A stretch of 64,000 nt of DNA from Flexithrix dorotheae DSM 6795 (GCF_000379765.1 NZ_KB903465.1:374807-438806); one strand, 5' to 3'. Positions 9,714 through 18,889 are shown, counted from the stretch's first letter. Made by a program: numbers and translations. The notes: a model not told the origin generated them from the sequence alone.

Positions 9714-10056
9714 TGGTTTTGTGTTAAAGCAGTTGTAAAATAATTAAGCATGTTACATTTTTAAGCACAAAAATGCAAAACCGCTAATATTTTACCCAAT
9801 AAATTCAGGTTTTAGTTTTGAGTCGGAAAAATTGAAGGTAGGGAGTTAGATGCTGGAAAGTTAAAAACCTTAGTTGGCTGATGCGTGTCGTTTGTGACTA
9901 AATCCAGGCTGTTTTTGCTTTAAAAATCTGATAGCCAACCACCAATAGTTGAGCCTTCTATATTTTTTGTAACTTTTAAAGTTGGACTGGTGGTGTAAAA
10001 TCGGCACACACAAAACGCGTGTGCCAACCCAACGATTTCTAACTTCCAGCAAAAAA
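9714..10056. other. Intergenic stretch with repeat-like sequence, no gene supported
   Basis: Gap of 343 bp between two minus-strand genes. It contains a perfect 7-bp hairpin at 10003-10025 and, on the left, the word GTTGGCTG and its partial complement ATAGCCAACC about 60 bp apart. A 60-codon minus-strand frame spans 9870-10052 but its composition (many Arg, Trp, His, Tyr) looks like translated intergenic sequence. I read the stretch as a non-coding element plus the 3' end of the isomerase transcript. Confidence 0.45.
10003..10025 (-). terminator. Hairpin after the isomerase gene, possible weak terminator
   Basis: GGCACAC (10003-10009) pairs with GTGTGCC (10019-10025) around a 9-base loop. 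On the minus strand it lies about 30 bases past the stop codon at 10057 and is followed by GATTTTAC, a poor U-tract. It may end the isomerase transcript or be part of a dispersed element. Confidence 0.4.
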
Positions 10057-10977
10057 CTACAAATTCAAAAACTGACTTAAATAATTTCTGCTGGTGAGGA
10101 TAGCACTTTTTATATTTTCAGCTGAGCCTTCGTAAGCCTTGTCTTCCACTTCAATACAAACAGGTCCTTTATAGCCCACAGTAGTAATAGCTGAGAAAAA
10201 ATCTCTCCATTTTACATCACCCAAACCCGGAATCTTTGGAGAATGATATTCCAGCGGGTTCGCCATTATTCCCACTTTGTTGAGTTTATCTCTGTAAACT
10301 TTCACGTCTTTTAAGTGGATATGGTGGAGTTTGTCTTTGTAATCGTAAATAGGTTGAATTTCATCCATTTGCATCCAGACCAAATGAGAAGGATCGTAAT
10401 TCAAGCCAAAATTATCACTGGGAATGGCTTCAAACATTTTGTCCCAAATAGCAGGGGAAATTGCCAGGTTTTTTCCACCAGGCCACTCGTCATTGGTAAA
10501 AAACATTGGGCAGTTTTCAATGCCTATTTTAATGTTATTATCATCAGCTACTTTTACAATTTCCGGCCACACTTCTTTAAACTTTGCCAGGTTATCATCA
10601 ATAGATTTAGATGGGTCTCGCCCTATGAAAGTATTGACTACAGGCACACCTATTTTGGCAGCATTGGCAATAATCTTTTTAATATGTTCAATGTATACTG
10701 CTGCTTTTTCCTCATCAGGATCAAGCGGGTTGGGGTAATAACCCAAGCCGGAAATATATACCTCTTTTTCTTTGAGGTAAGATTTAATATGGTTGATTTT
10801 GTCATCACTGATGTCTTCCACATCGATATGCGTCACTCCTGCATACCTTCTTTCTGCCTTGCCTTTTGGCCAGCACATCATTTCCACACAGGAAAACTTG
10901 TTGGCTGAGGCAAAATCTACTACTTCTTCAAATGAATTATCTGCTAATATGGCGCTTACAAATCCGAGATCTAACAT
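10057..10977 (-). CDS. Sugar phosphate isomerase/epimerase (TIM-barrel, xylose-isomerase-like)
   Basis: Cytoplasmic protein of 306 residues with the AP-endonuclease-2/xylose isomerase-like TIM barrel. Metal-binding positions are seen in IGIENCPMF (Glu), NYDPSHLVW (Asp, His), HLKDVKVY (His) and VCIEVED (Glu). No signal peptide. It follows the Gfo/Idh/MocA gene at 11073-12221 with 95 bp between, on the same strand. In Bacteroidota such pairs commonly act on oxidised sugars or inositol derivatives, the oxidoreductase making or using a keto-sugar and this enzyme isomerising it. Specific substrate unknown; the family call is strong. Confidence 0.92.
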   Translation of the reverse strand: MLDLGFVSAILADNSFEEVVDFASANKFSCVEMMCWPKGKAERRYAGVTHIDVEDISDDKINHIKSYLKEKEVYISGLGYYPNPLDPDEEKAAVYIEHIKKIIANAAKIGVPVVNTFIGRDPSKSIDDNLAKFKEVWPEIVKVADDNNIKIGIENCPMFFTNDEWPGGKNLAISPAIWDKMFEAIPSDNFGLNYDPSHLVWMQMDEIQPIYDYKDKLHHIHLKDVKVYRDKLNKVGIMANPLEYHSPKIPGLGDVKWRDFFSAITTVGYKGPVCIEVEDKAYEGSAENIKSAILTSRNYLSQFLNL

Positions 10978-11072
10978 TTTTTAATTATTGGTTATTTAGT
11001 AAAGAAAAAAAAGGGATGAATATAAGCTTCCGCAATACCCATCCCTATTCCTATAATAATTTTAGGGGAAAT

Positions 11073-12221
11073 TTAAATAGTTACCCAGGCTTCTTTTTTA
11101 TGGCTTTCCACAATTTTGTCACAAAGCAATAGCTCCCTCAAACCATCTTTGAAAACAGGATAAGTTGGGTTAGCACTTGGCTTTCCAGCTCTTACATCAG
11201 CATAAATTTCCTTGAAAATCTGCTTGGATGTATCCGGGAAACCTTCATTGTGTCCACCAGGGAAAGAAACTACACTTCGAGCTTCAGCCTCAAATAAAGA
11301 AGGGTCTCTCATCAGCATCTGGTTAGGTGTATCTCTTTTGCCTATCCAAAGGTCATTTGGCGATTCAGAACACCAGGAATAAGTTTCATTTGATCCGGCA
11401 ATTTCCAGACTCAATCTGTTTTTCCTACCTGCTGCAACCTGGCTCACGGTTACCACACCTTTGTTTCCATTATCAAACCTCAATAGTACTGAGGCATAAT
11501 CCTCCGTATTGATTGGCACATCGGCATAATCCTCTGGTTTTAACATTTTTCCGGAATAAGTTTCTACCGGCTTAAGAGGCTTTTTCCTTGTTTTATGAAT
11601 GGTAGAGAAATCCGCCATCACCTGGGTGATCTTCAAACCTGAAATGTATTCAATTACATCCATTAGGTGAGATCCGATATCGGCAATTGCCTTGGAGTCA
11701 CCTGATTTATCCGGCTCCAATCTCCAGTTGTAGTCCGTTTCCAGAAATAACCAATCCTGAAGATAAGATCCCATAATTGAATAAATCTCCCCAAGTTGAC
11801 CTTTTTCCCTCAGGGTTTTCATTTGTCTTACGATAGGATAATATCGAATATTAAAATGAACCGCATTTACCAAACCTTTGCTTTCTGCCAAAGCCACTAA
11901 TTCTTCTGCTTCTGCCACTGTAGTCGCCAAGGGTTTTTCGCATACTACATGAATTCCTTTTTCCAATGCCAGTTTTGACATTTCAAAGTGCAGATTATTG
12001 GGTGTACAAACATGAACACAATCCAATTCTTCTTTATCCAACATGGCTGCATAATCTGCATATGCATTGGGGATTCCCAAATCTATTGCCTTTTCTTTTG
12101 CTTCATCTTCAAAAGGGTGGAACATGGCCACAACCTCTATATTTGGAATCCTTCTTAGGGCCTCAATGTGCGCAGGACCTATAAATCCAACACCTGCAAC
12201 AGCTACTTTAATCTTTTCCAT
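11073..12221 (-). CDS. Gfo/Idh/MocA family NAD(P)-dependent oxidoreductase
   Basis: Cytoplasmic dehydrogenase-like protein of 382 residues. Residues 4-120 form the Rossmann domain: VAVAGVGFIGPAHIEAL is the nucleotide loop and VVCEKPLATTVAEAEEL carries the family's EKP motif with the catalytic Lys. The C-terminal alpha/beta domain contains GDSKAIADIGSHLMDVIEY with the conserved Asp and His of the active site. There is no Tat or Sec signal. It precedes the isomerase at 10057-10977 and probably shares its transcript. Likely substrates are sugars, sugar acids or cyclitols. Confidence 0.93.
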   Translation of the reverse strand: MEKIKVAVAGVGFIGPAHIEALRRIPNIEVVAMFHPFEDEAKEKAIDLGIPNAYADYAAMLDKEELDCVHVCTPNNLHFEMSKLALEKGIHVVCEKPLATTVAEAEELVALAESKGLVNAVHFNIRYYPIVRQMKTLREKGQLGEIYSIMGSYLQDWLFLETDYNWRLEPDKSGDSKAIADIGSHLMDVIEYISGLKITQVMADFSTIHKTRKKPLKPVETYSGKMLKPEDYADVPINTEDYASVLLRFDNGNKGVVTVSQVAAGRKNRLSLEIAGSNETYSWCSESPNDLWIGKRDTPNQMLMRDPSLFEAEARSVVSFPGGHNEGFPDTSKQIFKEIYADVRAGKPSANPTYPVFKDGLRELLLCDKIVESHKKEAWVTI

Positions 12222-12557
12222 TTCCAGCTATTTGTTTGTTTTAATTAAAAAATCGACTCTATTTGTACCATAAAACACTTTTTTTCAGCAAGGTCTTCGA
12301 CCGAGACGTTTCGTCCATCAAGCTTCAGCAGTTCTAATAACGCAGGGTTGCAAAAATGTAAACCCTGCCAGGACAGCCTGTCCGGTAAAACCTGTCTGGA
12401 AAAATTACGGTTAATGAAAACCTTAAACCCGCAACAATTTTAATTCAGGAACTATAATTTTTCGGGTTCTCAAAGCTACTTTTCAATTTTTTAAAAAGAA
12501 ACCGGGAACGTTTTTTTTCTTCATTTTTTTTAAATCGACTTCTGCTTACCCTTGTTT
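12222..12557. other. Intergenic stretch, 336 bp, with a dispersed hairpin repeat
   Basis: Gap between the minus-strand oxidoreductase and hutI. It holds one copy of the 43-bp CAGCAAGGTCTT repeat (12286-12328) and, farther right near 12370, the short palindrome GGACAGCCTGTCC. The left end must carry the promoter of the oxidoreductase gene, though I found no good TAnnTTTG box. No coding frame is convincing. Confidence 0.5.
12286..12328 (+). repeat. Dispersed hairpin repeat, family 1, copy 1
   Basis: Begins CAGCAAGGTCTTCGACCGAG and ends AAGCTTCAG. GTCT and AGAC pair around TCGACCG. It aligns over its whole length with the copies at 20658-20700 (reverse) and 51655-51697. It lies 65 bp upstream of the oxidoreductase start. 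Confidence 0.7.
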
Positions 12558-13808
12558 TCAGCGGGTTTTAGAATTGGGGATAAGATTTCCATTTTTCCAA
12601 ACCATTTCTGGTTTCATTTTTCCCTGATGATATAATATTTCACGATAATCATTGGTGGGAAAAGCCACAAAATCAGCCAGGTAATCTTGTTTTAAAATCC
12701 CGCGATCTTCCAGCTGCAAAGCCTTTGCAGCCCTGCCTGTGATGGCAGCAAAAGTTTCCGCTGTGGTTAATTTTTGATGGGCTCCGTAAACTGCCGCCTG
12801 CATGAGCAAATCTCCCATGGGGGCAGACCCCGGATTCCAATCGGTGGCAATCACCAGACAACCACCCATGTCCAGGAACTTTCTCCCTTTCATAAAAGGC
12901 TCTCCCAATCCCAATGAGGCACCGGGCAAAGCAGTTCCTATTACATCTGCTTTAATAAGTTTTTTAAATTCTTTTTCACCACTGGCTTCCAGGTGATCGG
13001 CACTTATAGCTCCAAATTTTGCGGCTATTTCACTTCCTCCGGTGCTGAATTGATCGGCATGGACGGTAATGGAAAAGCCATATTGCTGAGCCATATGAAG
13101 ATAGCTGGCTGCCTCTTTTGTAGAAAAAGCACTTTCTTCAATAAAAATATCAATGCGGTTACTAAGTTGGTTATCTTTCAAAAAAGAAAAAAGGTTATTG
13201 GCTGTGAATAATAAATATTCCGCAGGGCTGCCTTCAAAATCTTTGGGTTTAATGTGCGCAGCCAGACAAGTGGGAATCAAATCAATTTTCAGGCGAGCAT
13301 CTACTATTTTGATGGCTTCCAGCATTTTGATTTCGGACCCCAGATCAAGTCCATAACCGGATTTAACTTCACAAGTGGTCACTCCTTCGCTCAAGTGTCT
13401 TTTAGCCCTTTTTGCCAATTGATTTGCCAACTGGTCTAAATCAGCCTCTCTGGTTTTGGTAACCGTATCCCAGATTCCCCCACCCTTTCTGGCGATTTCC
13501 AGGTAACTTACCCCGGCATTTCTTAAGGCATAATCCCCAGCCCTGGTTCCTCCGTAGCAAATATGAGTATGAGCATCAACAAAACCGGGGAGTAGCACAA
13601 AATCATCTTCAATAAGGTCGACTTTTTGGGAAAAAGATGGCTTCAAATCTTTGAATTTCCCAATGGCCTTTATTTTCCCGTTTTCTACCACAATTCCTCC
13701 CTCTTCAATAATTTGTAACTGATCATCGGAAAGTGGTCCGGAAAATACCAATCCATCCAAGGTAACCAGTTGTCTGAAGGGCCCAATTAAAGTTGTTTTT
13801 GTAGACAA
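12558..13808 (-). CDS. hutI: Imidazolonepropionase
   Basis: Third enzyme of histidine degradation, hydrolysing imidazolone-propanoate to N-formimino-glutamate in the cytoplasm. The 416-residue length fits the family. Metal site motif HTHICYGGTRAGDY appears near residue 80, the substrate-binding KSGYGLD near 150, AHIKP and VHADQFS further on, and ATDWNPGS near 335 with the catalytic Asp. All key residues look present. hutH and hutU lie 19 kb away on the opposite strand (32831-36059), so the pathway is split. The neighbours here, a sugar-type oxidoreductase and a lipoprotein, are unrelated. Confidence 0.96.
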   Translation of the reverse strand: MSTKTTLIGPFRQLVTLDGLVFSGPLSDDQLQIIEEGGIVVENGKIKAIGKFKDLKPSFSQKVDLIEDDFVLLPGFVDAHTHICYGGTRAGDYALRNAGVSYLEIARKGGGIWDTVTKTREADLDQLANQLAKRAKRHLSEGVTTCEVKSGYGLDLGSEIKMLEAIKIVDARLKIDLIPTCLAAHIKPKDFEGSPAEYLLFTANNLFSFLKDNQLSNRIDIFIEESAFSTKEAASYLHMAQQYGFSITVHADQFSTGGSEIAAKFGAISADHLEASGEKEFKKLIKADVIGTALPGASLGLGEPFMKGRKFLDMGGCLVIATDWNPGSAPMGDLLMQAAVYGAHQKLTTAETFAAITGRAAKALQLEDRGILKQDYLADFVAFPTNDYREILYHQGKMKPEMVWKNGNLIPNSKTR

Positions 13809-14535
13809 GGAATTAAGGTTATTGGTGAAATGTGAAGGTAGGAAAAGTATTTAATTTTTGAAATGGAATATTTTAAAAGCCTGGTTTTCATTATAAACCT
13901 TATAAACTTTAATCTAGCTAAATTCTTGAAAATTTACTTTTCCGGTTTACAAAATCTGGCATTTTCTCTTGCTCTAATCTAATTAGAGTGAAGTAACAAA
14001 CTTCACCCAGCACAAAGCTGTCCGACAGAAATAACAATGCGCTCGAAACAAATTTGGCATTTACCATGTAACATTAAACTGGTCCTTCATTTTCACAAGT
14101 CCACAGCATCAATAACGATCTCATTACCAGAAATTTAACATATTTATTAAAAGCAATATATAAAGTACCAAAGCTCTCCAGCTGCAAGACTTTTCTATAG
14201 AAACAAAACAATTGACCCTAAGCCATACGAATAGAATATTACGGATTTTTTATTAAAAAATATATTATTTATTTCATTTACAACATTTATTATATAATAT
14301 TGTTTCGATAATTATGCATAACCGCTAAAATTTTTATTAAATTTAAGCATTATACTTACTATCCACTAAAACAATAGCGCACACATTCCGTTATTTCAAA
14401 TAAATTTTTAGTACTTTTTTTAATTATACAAAATACAAAAATTATAAGCCCCAATAACCTGGGCTATTCCCTTATCATAGTTAAAGTAAATTAAAATATT
14501 CAACTGTAAATAAATCTCTACATTAAAATCATTCT
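13809..14535. other. Long AT-rich intergenic stretch, 727 bp, with a repeat copy
   Basis: Divergent gap between hutI (minus) and a small lipoprotein gene (plus). It contains family 2 repeat copy A at 13986-14063. From about 14230 to 14520 it is extremely AT-rich, more so than neighbouring gaps. No open frame over 60 codons looks coding. The hutI promoter should lie near 13830-13880; TACTTTTC on the minus strand there differs from the TAnnTTTG box at one position. Confidence 0.5.
13986..14063 (+). repeat. Dispersed repeat, family 2, copy A
   Basis: About 78 bp. It starts with a hairpin (GTGAAGT and its complement in AACTTCACCC), followed by CAGC-ACAAA-GCTG, CTGTC-C-GACAG and a conserved tail from AAATAACAATGC through CTCGAAACAAATT to ATTTA. 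By hand alignment about 69 of 79 columns match copy B at 15165-15243. Confidence 0.75.
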
Positions 14536-15135
14536 ATGAAAAAATACTTTGCTTATTTTCAGATCATTCTCATATTAAGCTCATGCGCATCAGGTTATAC
14601 CACAATTAACCCTGCTAATATTTATTATCAATCTTCCTCGGATCATGGAAGCGTTTCATTTGCTTATAAATATGAAGTTTTAAACGAGAGAGGGAATAAG
14701 AAATATGCCAAAAAAGAAGTAAAAAAAGGCATAAAGCTAGTAGCAATTAAAGTTGAAAATCATTCCAATGAAGATTTAGTTTTTGGAAAAGACTATGTGG
14801 TTTACTCTGGAGATAGACCAGTCAACTTACTTGAATCAAGTTTTATTCATTCCCAACTCAAACAAGGGGTTCCTATTTATTTACTCTACTTGTTACTTAC
14901 CCCAATGCAATTCACTTCAAATGAAGAGAGCACTCACATTGGATTGGTAATTGGCCCGGGAATCACCTTAGGGAATATGATCGGGGCAGGAACTGCAAAT
15001 GCAAATTTTAAAAAAGAATTGGAAAATAATCTCCTAAACAACCGAGAAATTAAATCTGGTGAGACTGTCTACGGATTAATTGGAATAGTTGATAATGGTT
15101 ATAATCAGTTAACCTTGAAAAATATTAACCAATAA
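14536..15135 (+). CDS. Small lipoprotein of unknown function
   Basis: Protein of 199 residues with a lipoprotein signal: MKKYFAYFQIILILSSCASG, lipobox Cys at residue 17. The rest is a soluble beta-rich domain with a hydrophobic patch near residues 115-125 (IYLLYLLLTPMQ) and a Gly-rich segment GPGITLGNMIGAG near 150. I recognise no known domain. The gene is AT-rich, sits after a very AT-rich gap, and is bracketed by two copies of the same repeat (13986-14063 and 15165-15243), which would fit an inserted or rearranged segment. Likely anchored in the outer or inner membrane facing the periplasm. Confidence 0.75.
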   Translation: MKKYFAYFQIILILSSCASGYTTINPANIYYQSSSDHGSVSFAYKYEVLNERGNKKYAKKEVKKGIKLVAIKVENHSNEDLVFGKDYVVYSGDRPVNLLESSFIHSQLKQGVPIYLLYLLLTPMQFTSNEESTHIGLVIGPGITLGNMIGAGTANANFKKELENNLLNNREIKSGETVYGLIGIVDNGYNQLTLKNINQ

Positions 15136-15164
15136 ATTTGACGGTGTTTTTCATTTAGAAATCT

Positions 15165-15243
15165 GGGTGAAGTTACCAAACTTCACCCAGCACCATGCTG
15201 CCAGACAGAAATAACAATGCACTCGAAACAAATTCGGTATTTA
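15165..15243 (+). repeat. Dispersed repeat, family 2, copy B
   Basis: Starts with a perfect 10-bp stem, GGGTGAAGTT and AACTTCACCC around ACCA (15165-15188), then CAGCA-CCA-TGCTG, then the conserved tail ending GGTATTTA. The last three bases, TTA at 15241-15243, are also the stop codon (TAA on the minus strand) of the TlpA-like gene. The hairpin probably also works as a transcription end for the two converging genes. Confidence 0.75.
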
Positions 15244-16269
15244 TTCTTCAACTAATTTATTCAGTTGAGCTTCCAGTTGAGCTGGCTTAATATTCACAGC
15301 TAAAATTTTCCCTTCCTTATCCAAAAGAAAATTTGAGGGAACATATTGGATTCCCAAAGGTTTTAATTCCGGACTTTCCCAGCCCTTGGTGGCTATAGAG
15401 TGAATCCATGGCAGGGCATCTTTTTTTATGGCTTTTTCCCACTGATCAGAATTATCATCTAAAGAAATCCCTACAATTTCCAACCCTTTACTTTTGTACT
15501 GATCATAAATCTTTACCAATTCTGGATTTGTGATTCTGCAAGGTTTACACCAGGAAGCCCAAAACTCTATTAATAAGAAATCCTTTTTAAAATCTGTTGT
15601 ATGGTGTATTTTCCCATGCTGATCTGTGAATTTAAAATGTTTAAAACTTTGCCCGACCTGAAAGTTTTTCAGTTTCCCAATGGAAACTTCAATATCCTCC
15701 AAATACTCAGCGTTTTGAGTCGTAGAATCAAGTTTTGCAAACAAACTCTGGATTTGCGAGAAAGAAAGGATAGGATCCATCGCCACTTCCGATAATATTA
15801 AGCCACCCAATTGACTCTGTGGATTGAGACTAATTACACTATCCATTTTTAAGAACAACTTAGTTCCAAAGTCAGTAGCCGATTCATTTTCCTCTATAAA
15901 AATCATAAAATCGTTGATCAAATTAGCACTTTTATTTCCCTCAATTGATCTTATGGAAACTATTTTATCTTGAAGTTCCACCTCAATTTTCATTTCTCCG
16001 GGTTCTATAAAAAGCAAATCCCTGAAATATCCATTTTTCACAAAAATCCTTCCTTCGGTAGGATAAGCTACATTTCCTTTAAAATTAAAGCTATTATTTA
16101 CCACCAAACTACTATCCAGCTCCTCTCCATATTCCAGGTAGATGTAATCATTAAAATCTACAGATATTTTCCCCTGAAGGATAAAGGGTTTAAATTTAGG
16201 ATTAGAATTTCCATTAAATGAAATAAGGAATTGAAAAAACAAAACTGATAAAACAAGTTTTCTGGTCAT
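15241..16269 (-). CDS. TlpA-like thioredoxin-fold protein, periplasmic
   Basis: Exported thiol-disulfide protein of 342 residues. Residues 1-22 form a signal peptide (KLVLSVLFFQFLISF). An N-terminal beta-sandwich-like domain (about 30-200, DUF4369-type) is followed by an AhpC/TSA-type thioredoxin fold. The redox motif WASWCKPCR is near residues 238-246 and the cis-Pro is in YVPSNFLLDK. Members of this group reduce or oxidise periplasmic cysteines, often during cytochrome or polysaccharide-related protein maturation. It is flanked by family 2 repeats, and its stop codon falls in copy B. Partner unknown. Confidence 0.9.
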   Translation of the reverse strand: MTRKLVLSVLFFQFLISFNGNSNPKFKPFILQGKISVDFNDYIYLEYGEELDSSLVVNNSFNFKGNVAYPTEGRIFVKNGYFRDLLFIEPGEMKIEVELQDKIVSIRSIEGNKSANLINDFMIFIEENESATDFGTKLFLKMDSVISLNPQSQLGGLILSEVAMDPILSFSQIQSLFAKLDSTTQNAEYLEDIEVSIGKLKNFQVGQSFKHFKFTDQHGKIHHTTDFKKDFLLIEFWASWCKPCRITNPELVKIYDQYKSKGLEIVGISLDDNSDQWEKAIKKDALPWIHSIATKGWESPELKPLGIQYVPSNFLLDKEGKILAVNIKPAQLEAQLNKLVEE

Positions 16270-16394
16270 TTTTTTAATTAGTTAGGTAAATATTATTTGT
16301 TGAAAAATAAATTTGGAATTATAAAAGCGGAAAACTTCTAATTATTGAGAAAGTAAACATGGTACTTTCGTAAATTTGGCCTGGGCGCAATTTA

Positions 16395-16421
16395 ATTGCA
16401 ATCGAAACGAATTCTGTATTT
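16395..16421 (+). repeat. Partial family 2 repeat, copy C (tail only)
   Basis: ATTGCAATCGAAACGAATTC and the following TGTATTT match the tail of copies A and B at about 23 of 27 positions, in the same orientation. The hairpin head is replaced by a different small hairpin, GCAATT-TAATTGC. It lies upstream of the TlpA-like gene. Confidence 0.5.
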
Positions 16422-16466
16422 GCCAATCGATTTAAAAGAGCATTGCAAATGCACGGTTATTTTACT

Positions 16467-16485
16467 GGAGCAATTCAATTGCTCC
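16467..16485. repeat. 19-bp perfect palindrome
   Basis: GGAGCAATTCAATTGCTCC reads the same on both strands except the centre base. It lies 29 bp beyond the 3' end of the orphan permease gene, just after a T-rich run on the minus strand, so it could be a 3' stem for that transcript or a protein site. Confidence 0.5.
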
Positions 16486-16513
16486 CGAGCAAAAAAAATC
16501 AAACAAAAATAGA

Positions 16514-18889
16514 TCACTCATCCCGCAAAGCCTTTACCGGATTAGCTGTAGCGGCTTTTAGTACTTTTCCTCCTATGGTAATGGCAGAAACAAAAATTAG
16601 CAGGAAAATGGAAACTGCAAAAGCTGTAACATTCATGGGGATATAATAATCATAAATACTGCTGAGTAAAGCATCAACAGCAAAGTAAGCCCCCACACAA
16701 CCTAAACAAACAGCTATACTCAGCATGATTAGAAATTCTTTATTGATGGTAAATGCGATATTAAAAATAGTGGCCCCTAATACCTTTCGTACGCCAAGTT
16801 CTTTAATCCTTTTCAAAGTATTGAGGGAAACCATTGTAAACAATCCGCTTGCTGATAAAATCACAGCGATCATTGAGAGATAGATAAACATGAGTTTTAT
16901 GTTGTTATTTATCAACTTGGCTTCATATAAAGTTTCCTCCTGACGGAAGCCCTGATAAGGTTTGTCTGGAATAGTTCGTTTCCATTCTTCCCGAAAATAA
17001 TCACTCATACTCACCAAGTCTTCCTGCTTTACCTTGGCCACCAGGTATTGATATTGGTCTTCATCAATCAGCCTCATGTAAAGTGGCTCTATTGGGCGCC
17101 ATACACCAAACATATAAATATCTTTTACCACACCTACCACAGTTAAATGAGTGGTGTCATTAATGGTAATTTTCTGCCCTAAAGGTTCATCCCAACCAAA
17201 TTCCTTCACCAGCATCTCACTGACTATAGTGGATTCCTTTCTGTCCGTTTCCGAATCTTTAATAAACTGCCTTCCCGAAACCAGCTGCATGCCTATGGTT
17301 TCAAAATAATCATCCCCTATTCTCAAACCATCAGCTTCATACTCCTTTGCCCCACTAACCAGTGTATTTCTAAAAATATCCCAACCCACATGTTCATCTG
17401 TTCCGGCAAGGGAAATCACCTTTGGGTTTTGCTGTACCGCATTTTTGTAAGCATTAAAATCTGCCTGATTACTAAAGGGAATTACCACCAGCGGGTCTTC
17501 CTCATATCCAAAATCAAAATTATCCTGGTAATCTGCATTTTGGGTAAAAATTACTCCGGCAATAATCGCAATTAAGGAAATGGCATATTGCAAGGTCAGT
17601 AATGTTCTTGTAAAGTTATTCGTACCCGAAATCTTTAAAGTACCTTTTAAAATTTTTGCCGGTTGCAATCCACTGATATAAATAGCCGGATAGCCTCCCG
17701 CTATTAATCCAGTTCCAAATAAAATTGCGATAAGAAAAAATAAAAAACCGGCATTTTCCATGTAATTCATCTGGATATCCAGAAAGTCCCAAAGGGAATT
17801 ATAGGCAGGGATAAAAAACCGGGAAAGGAAAAGTGCCAAAAGCAATGCGATAAAACACAATACAATATTTTCCCCAAGAAATTGGAATATTAACTGGCTC
17901 CTGTGCCCACCCATTACTTTTCTGATGCCAATTTCTTTCAACCTTTTACTGGCGGTGGCGATGGAGGTATTGGTAAAATTAAAACAGGCAATTAATAGCA
18001 ACAGCCCGGCCATTACCACCGGTGAAATCACTGCAGGAACAGGCAGCGCCTCATATAAATATGCGGCCCTTACTTCTTCCATATTATGGGCCATGGTAGT
18101 AAGTGGTTCCAGGTAAAATTCAGAAATTTTCCAGTCTTCACGCGCCTGGTTTTGTGGGGCAATGTATTTGGAAAGTTGCTGTTGAACTTCCTTTTGGGAG
18201 GCCGGATTTTCGAGGTAGATAAAAGTAGCCTGTGTAAGCTGTTCCCAACTGTTCACATCGATATCCCGCAGCTCAGCATAGTTTTCATACAAAGTAAGTG
18301 CATCAAACCTCAGACTGGAATTTAGGGGAATTGTTTCATACACTGCTCCTACCAGATATTCTTCTTCCTTGCCATTGGTATGTTTGATAGAAATTTGCTC
18401 TTCAATAGGATCTTTTCCTTTAAAATGCTTTTCCGCCAGTTTTTCACTGATCAGGATTTTGCTTTTATCCTGAAATGCTTCTTCAGACCCATTGATAATT
18501 CTAAAGGTAAAATCTTCGAGAAAGGCAGGATCGGCATAAGCCACTTCCGTTTTAAATAATTCATCTTCAAAAATCAGGTTGGCACCATCCAGGGAGGAAT
18601 ATCTTACCGCATTTTTTACTCCCGGAATTTCAGCGGCTATGGTTGGTCCCATCACCTGAGGCACTATTCCAAATGGAATTTTTTCTTCATTTATTTCCCT
18701 AAAAGCATTTACTTTAAATATATGGGCCGCATTTTCATGAAAGGCATTAAAATTTCTATCGAAATCATAATTAAGATAAGCCAGAATACAACAGGCTAAA
18801 GAAGTTGCCAGTCCGAAAATATTGATTAAAACAAAAAGTTTATTTTTCCACAAACTTCTGAAAGTAATGAGCAGATAGTTTTTAATCAT
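16514..18889 (-). CDS. MacB/FtsX-family ABC permease without adjacent ATPase
   Basis: Inner-membrane permease of 791 residues with the same doubled layout as the one at 678-3086: N-terminal helix near 18-38, periplasmic core, FtsX block near 285-410, second anchor near 430-455, second periplasmic domain and last FtsX block near 670-785. Coupling motifs LKEIGIRKVMGG and IKELGVRKVLGA are intact. There is no ATPase gene next to it, upstream or downstream, so it must share one encoded elsewhere. Start MIKNYLLITFRSLWKNK is typical of the family. Substrate unknown. Confidence 0.92.
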   Translation of the reverse strand: MIKNYLLITFRSLWKNKLFVLINIFGLATSLACCILAYLNYDFDRNFNAFHENAAHIFKVNAFREINEEKIPFGIVPQVMGPTIAAEIPGVKNAVRYSSLDGANLIFEDELFKTEVAYADPAFLEDFTFRIINGSEEAFQDKSKILISEKLAEKHFKGKDPIEEQISIKHTNGKEEEYLVGAVYETIPLNSSLRFDALTLYENYAELRDIDVNSWEQLTQATFIYLENPASQKEVQQQLSKYIAPQNQAREDWKISEFYLEPLTTMAHNMEEVRAAYLYEALPVPAVISPVVMAGLLLLIACFNFTNTSIATASKRLKEIGIRKVMGGHRSQLIFQFLGENIVLCFIALLLALFLSRFFIPAYNSLWDFLDIQMNYMENAGFLFFLIAILFGTGLIAGGYPAIYISGLQPAKILKGTLKISGTNNFTRTLLTLQYAISLIAIIAGVIFTQNADYQDNFDFGYEEDPLVVIPFSNQADFNAYKNAVQQNPKVISLAGTDEHVGWDIFRNTLVSGAKEYEADGLRIGDDYFETIGMQLVSGRQFIKDSETDRKESTIVSEMLVKEFGWDEPLGQKITINDTTHLTVVGVVKDIYMFGVWRPIEPLYMRLIDEDQYQYLVAKVKQEDLVSMSDYFREEWKRTIPDKPYQGFRQEETLYEAKLINNNIKLMFIYLSMIAVILSASGLFTMVSLNTLKRIKELGVRKVLGATIFNIAFTINKEFLIMLSIAVCLGCVGAYFAVDALLSSIYDYYIPMNVTAFAVSIFLLIFVSAITIGGKVLKAATANPVKALRDE

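Noticed and set aside
9870-10052. A 60-codon open frame on the minus strand
   Set aside because: Its residue composition (many Arg, Trp, Tyr, His) and location over a hairpin-rich gap fit non-coding sequence; no domain or signal is visible.
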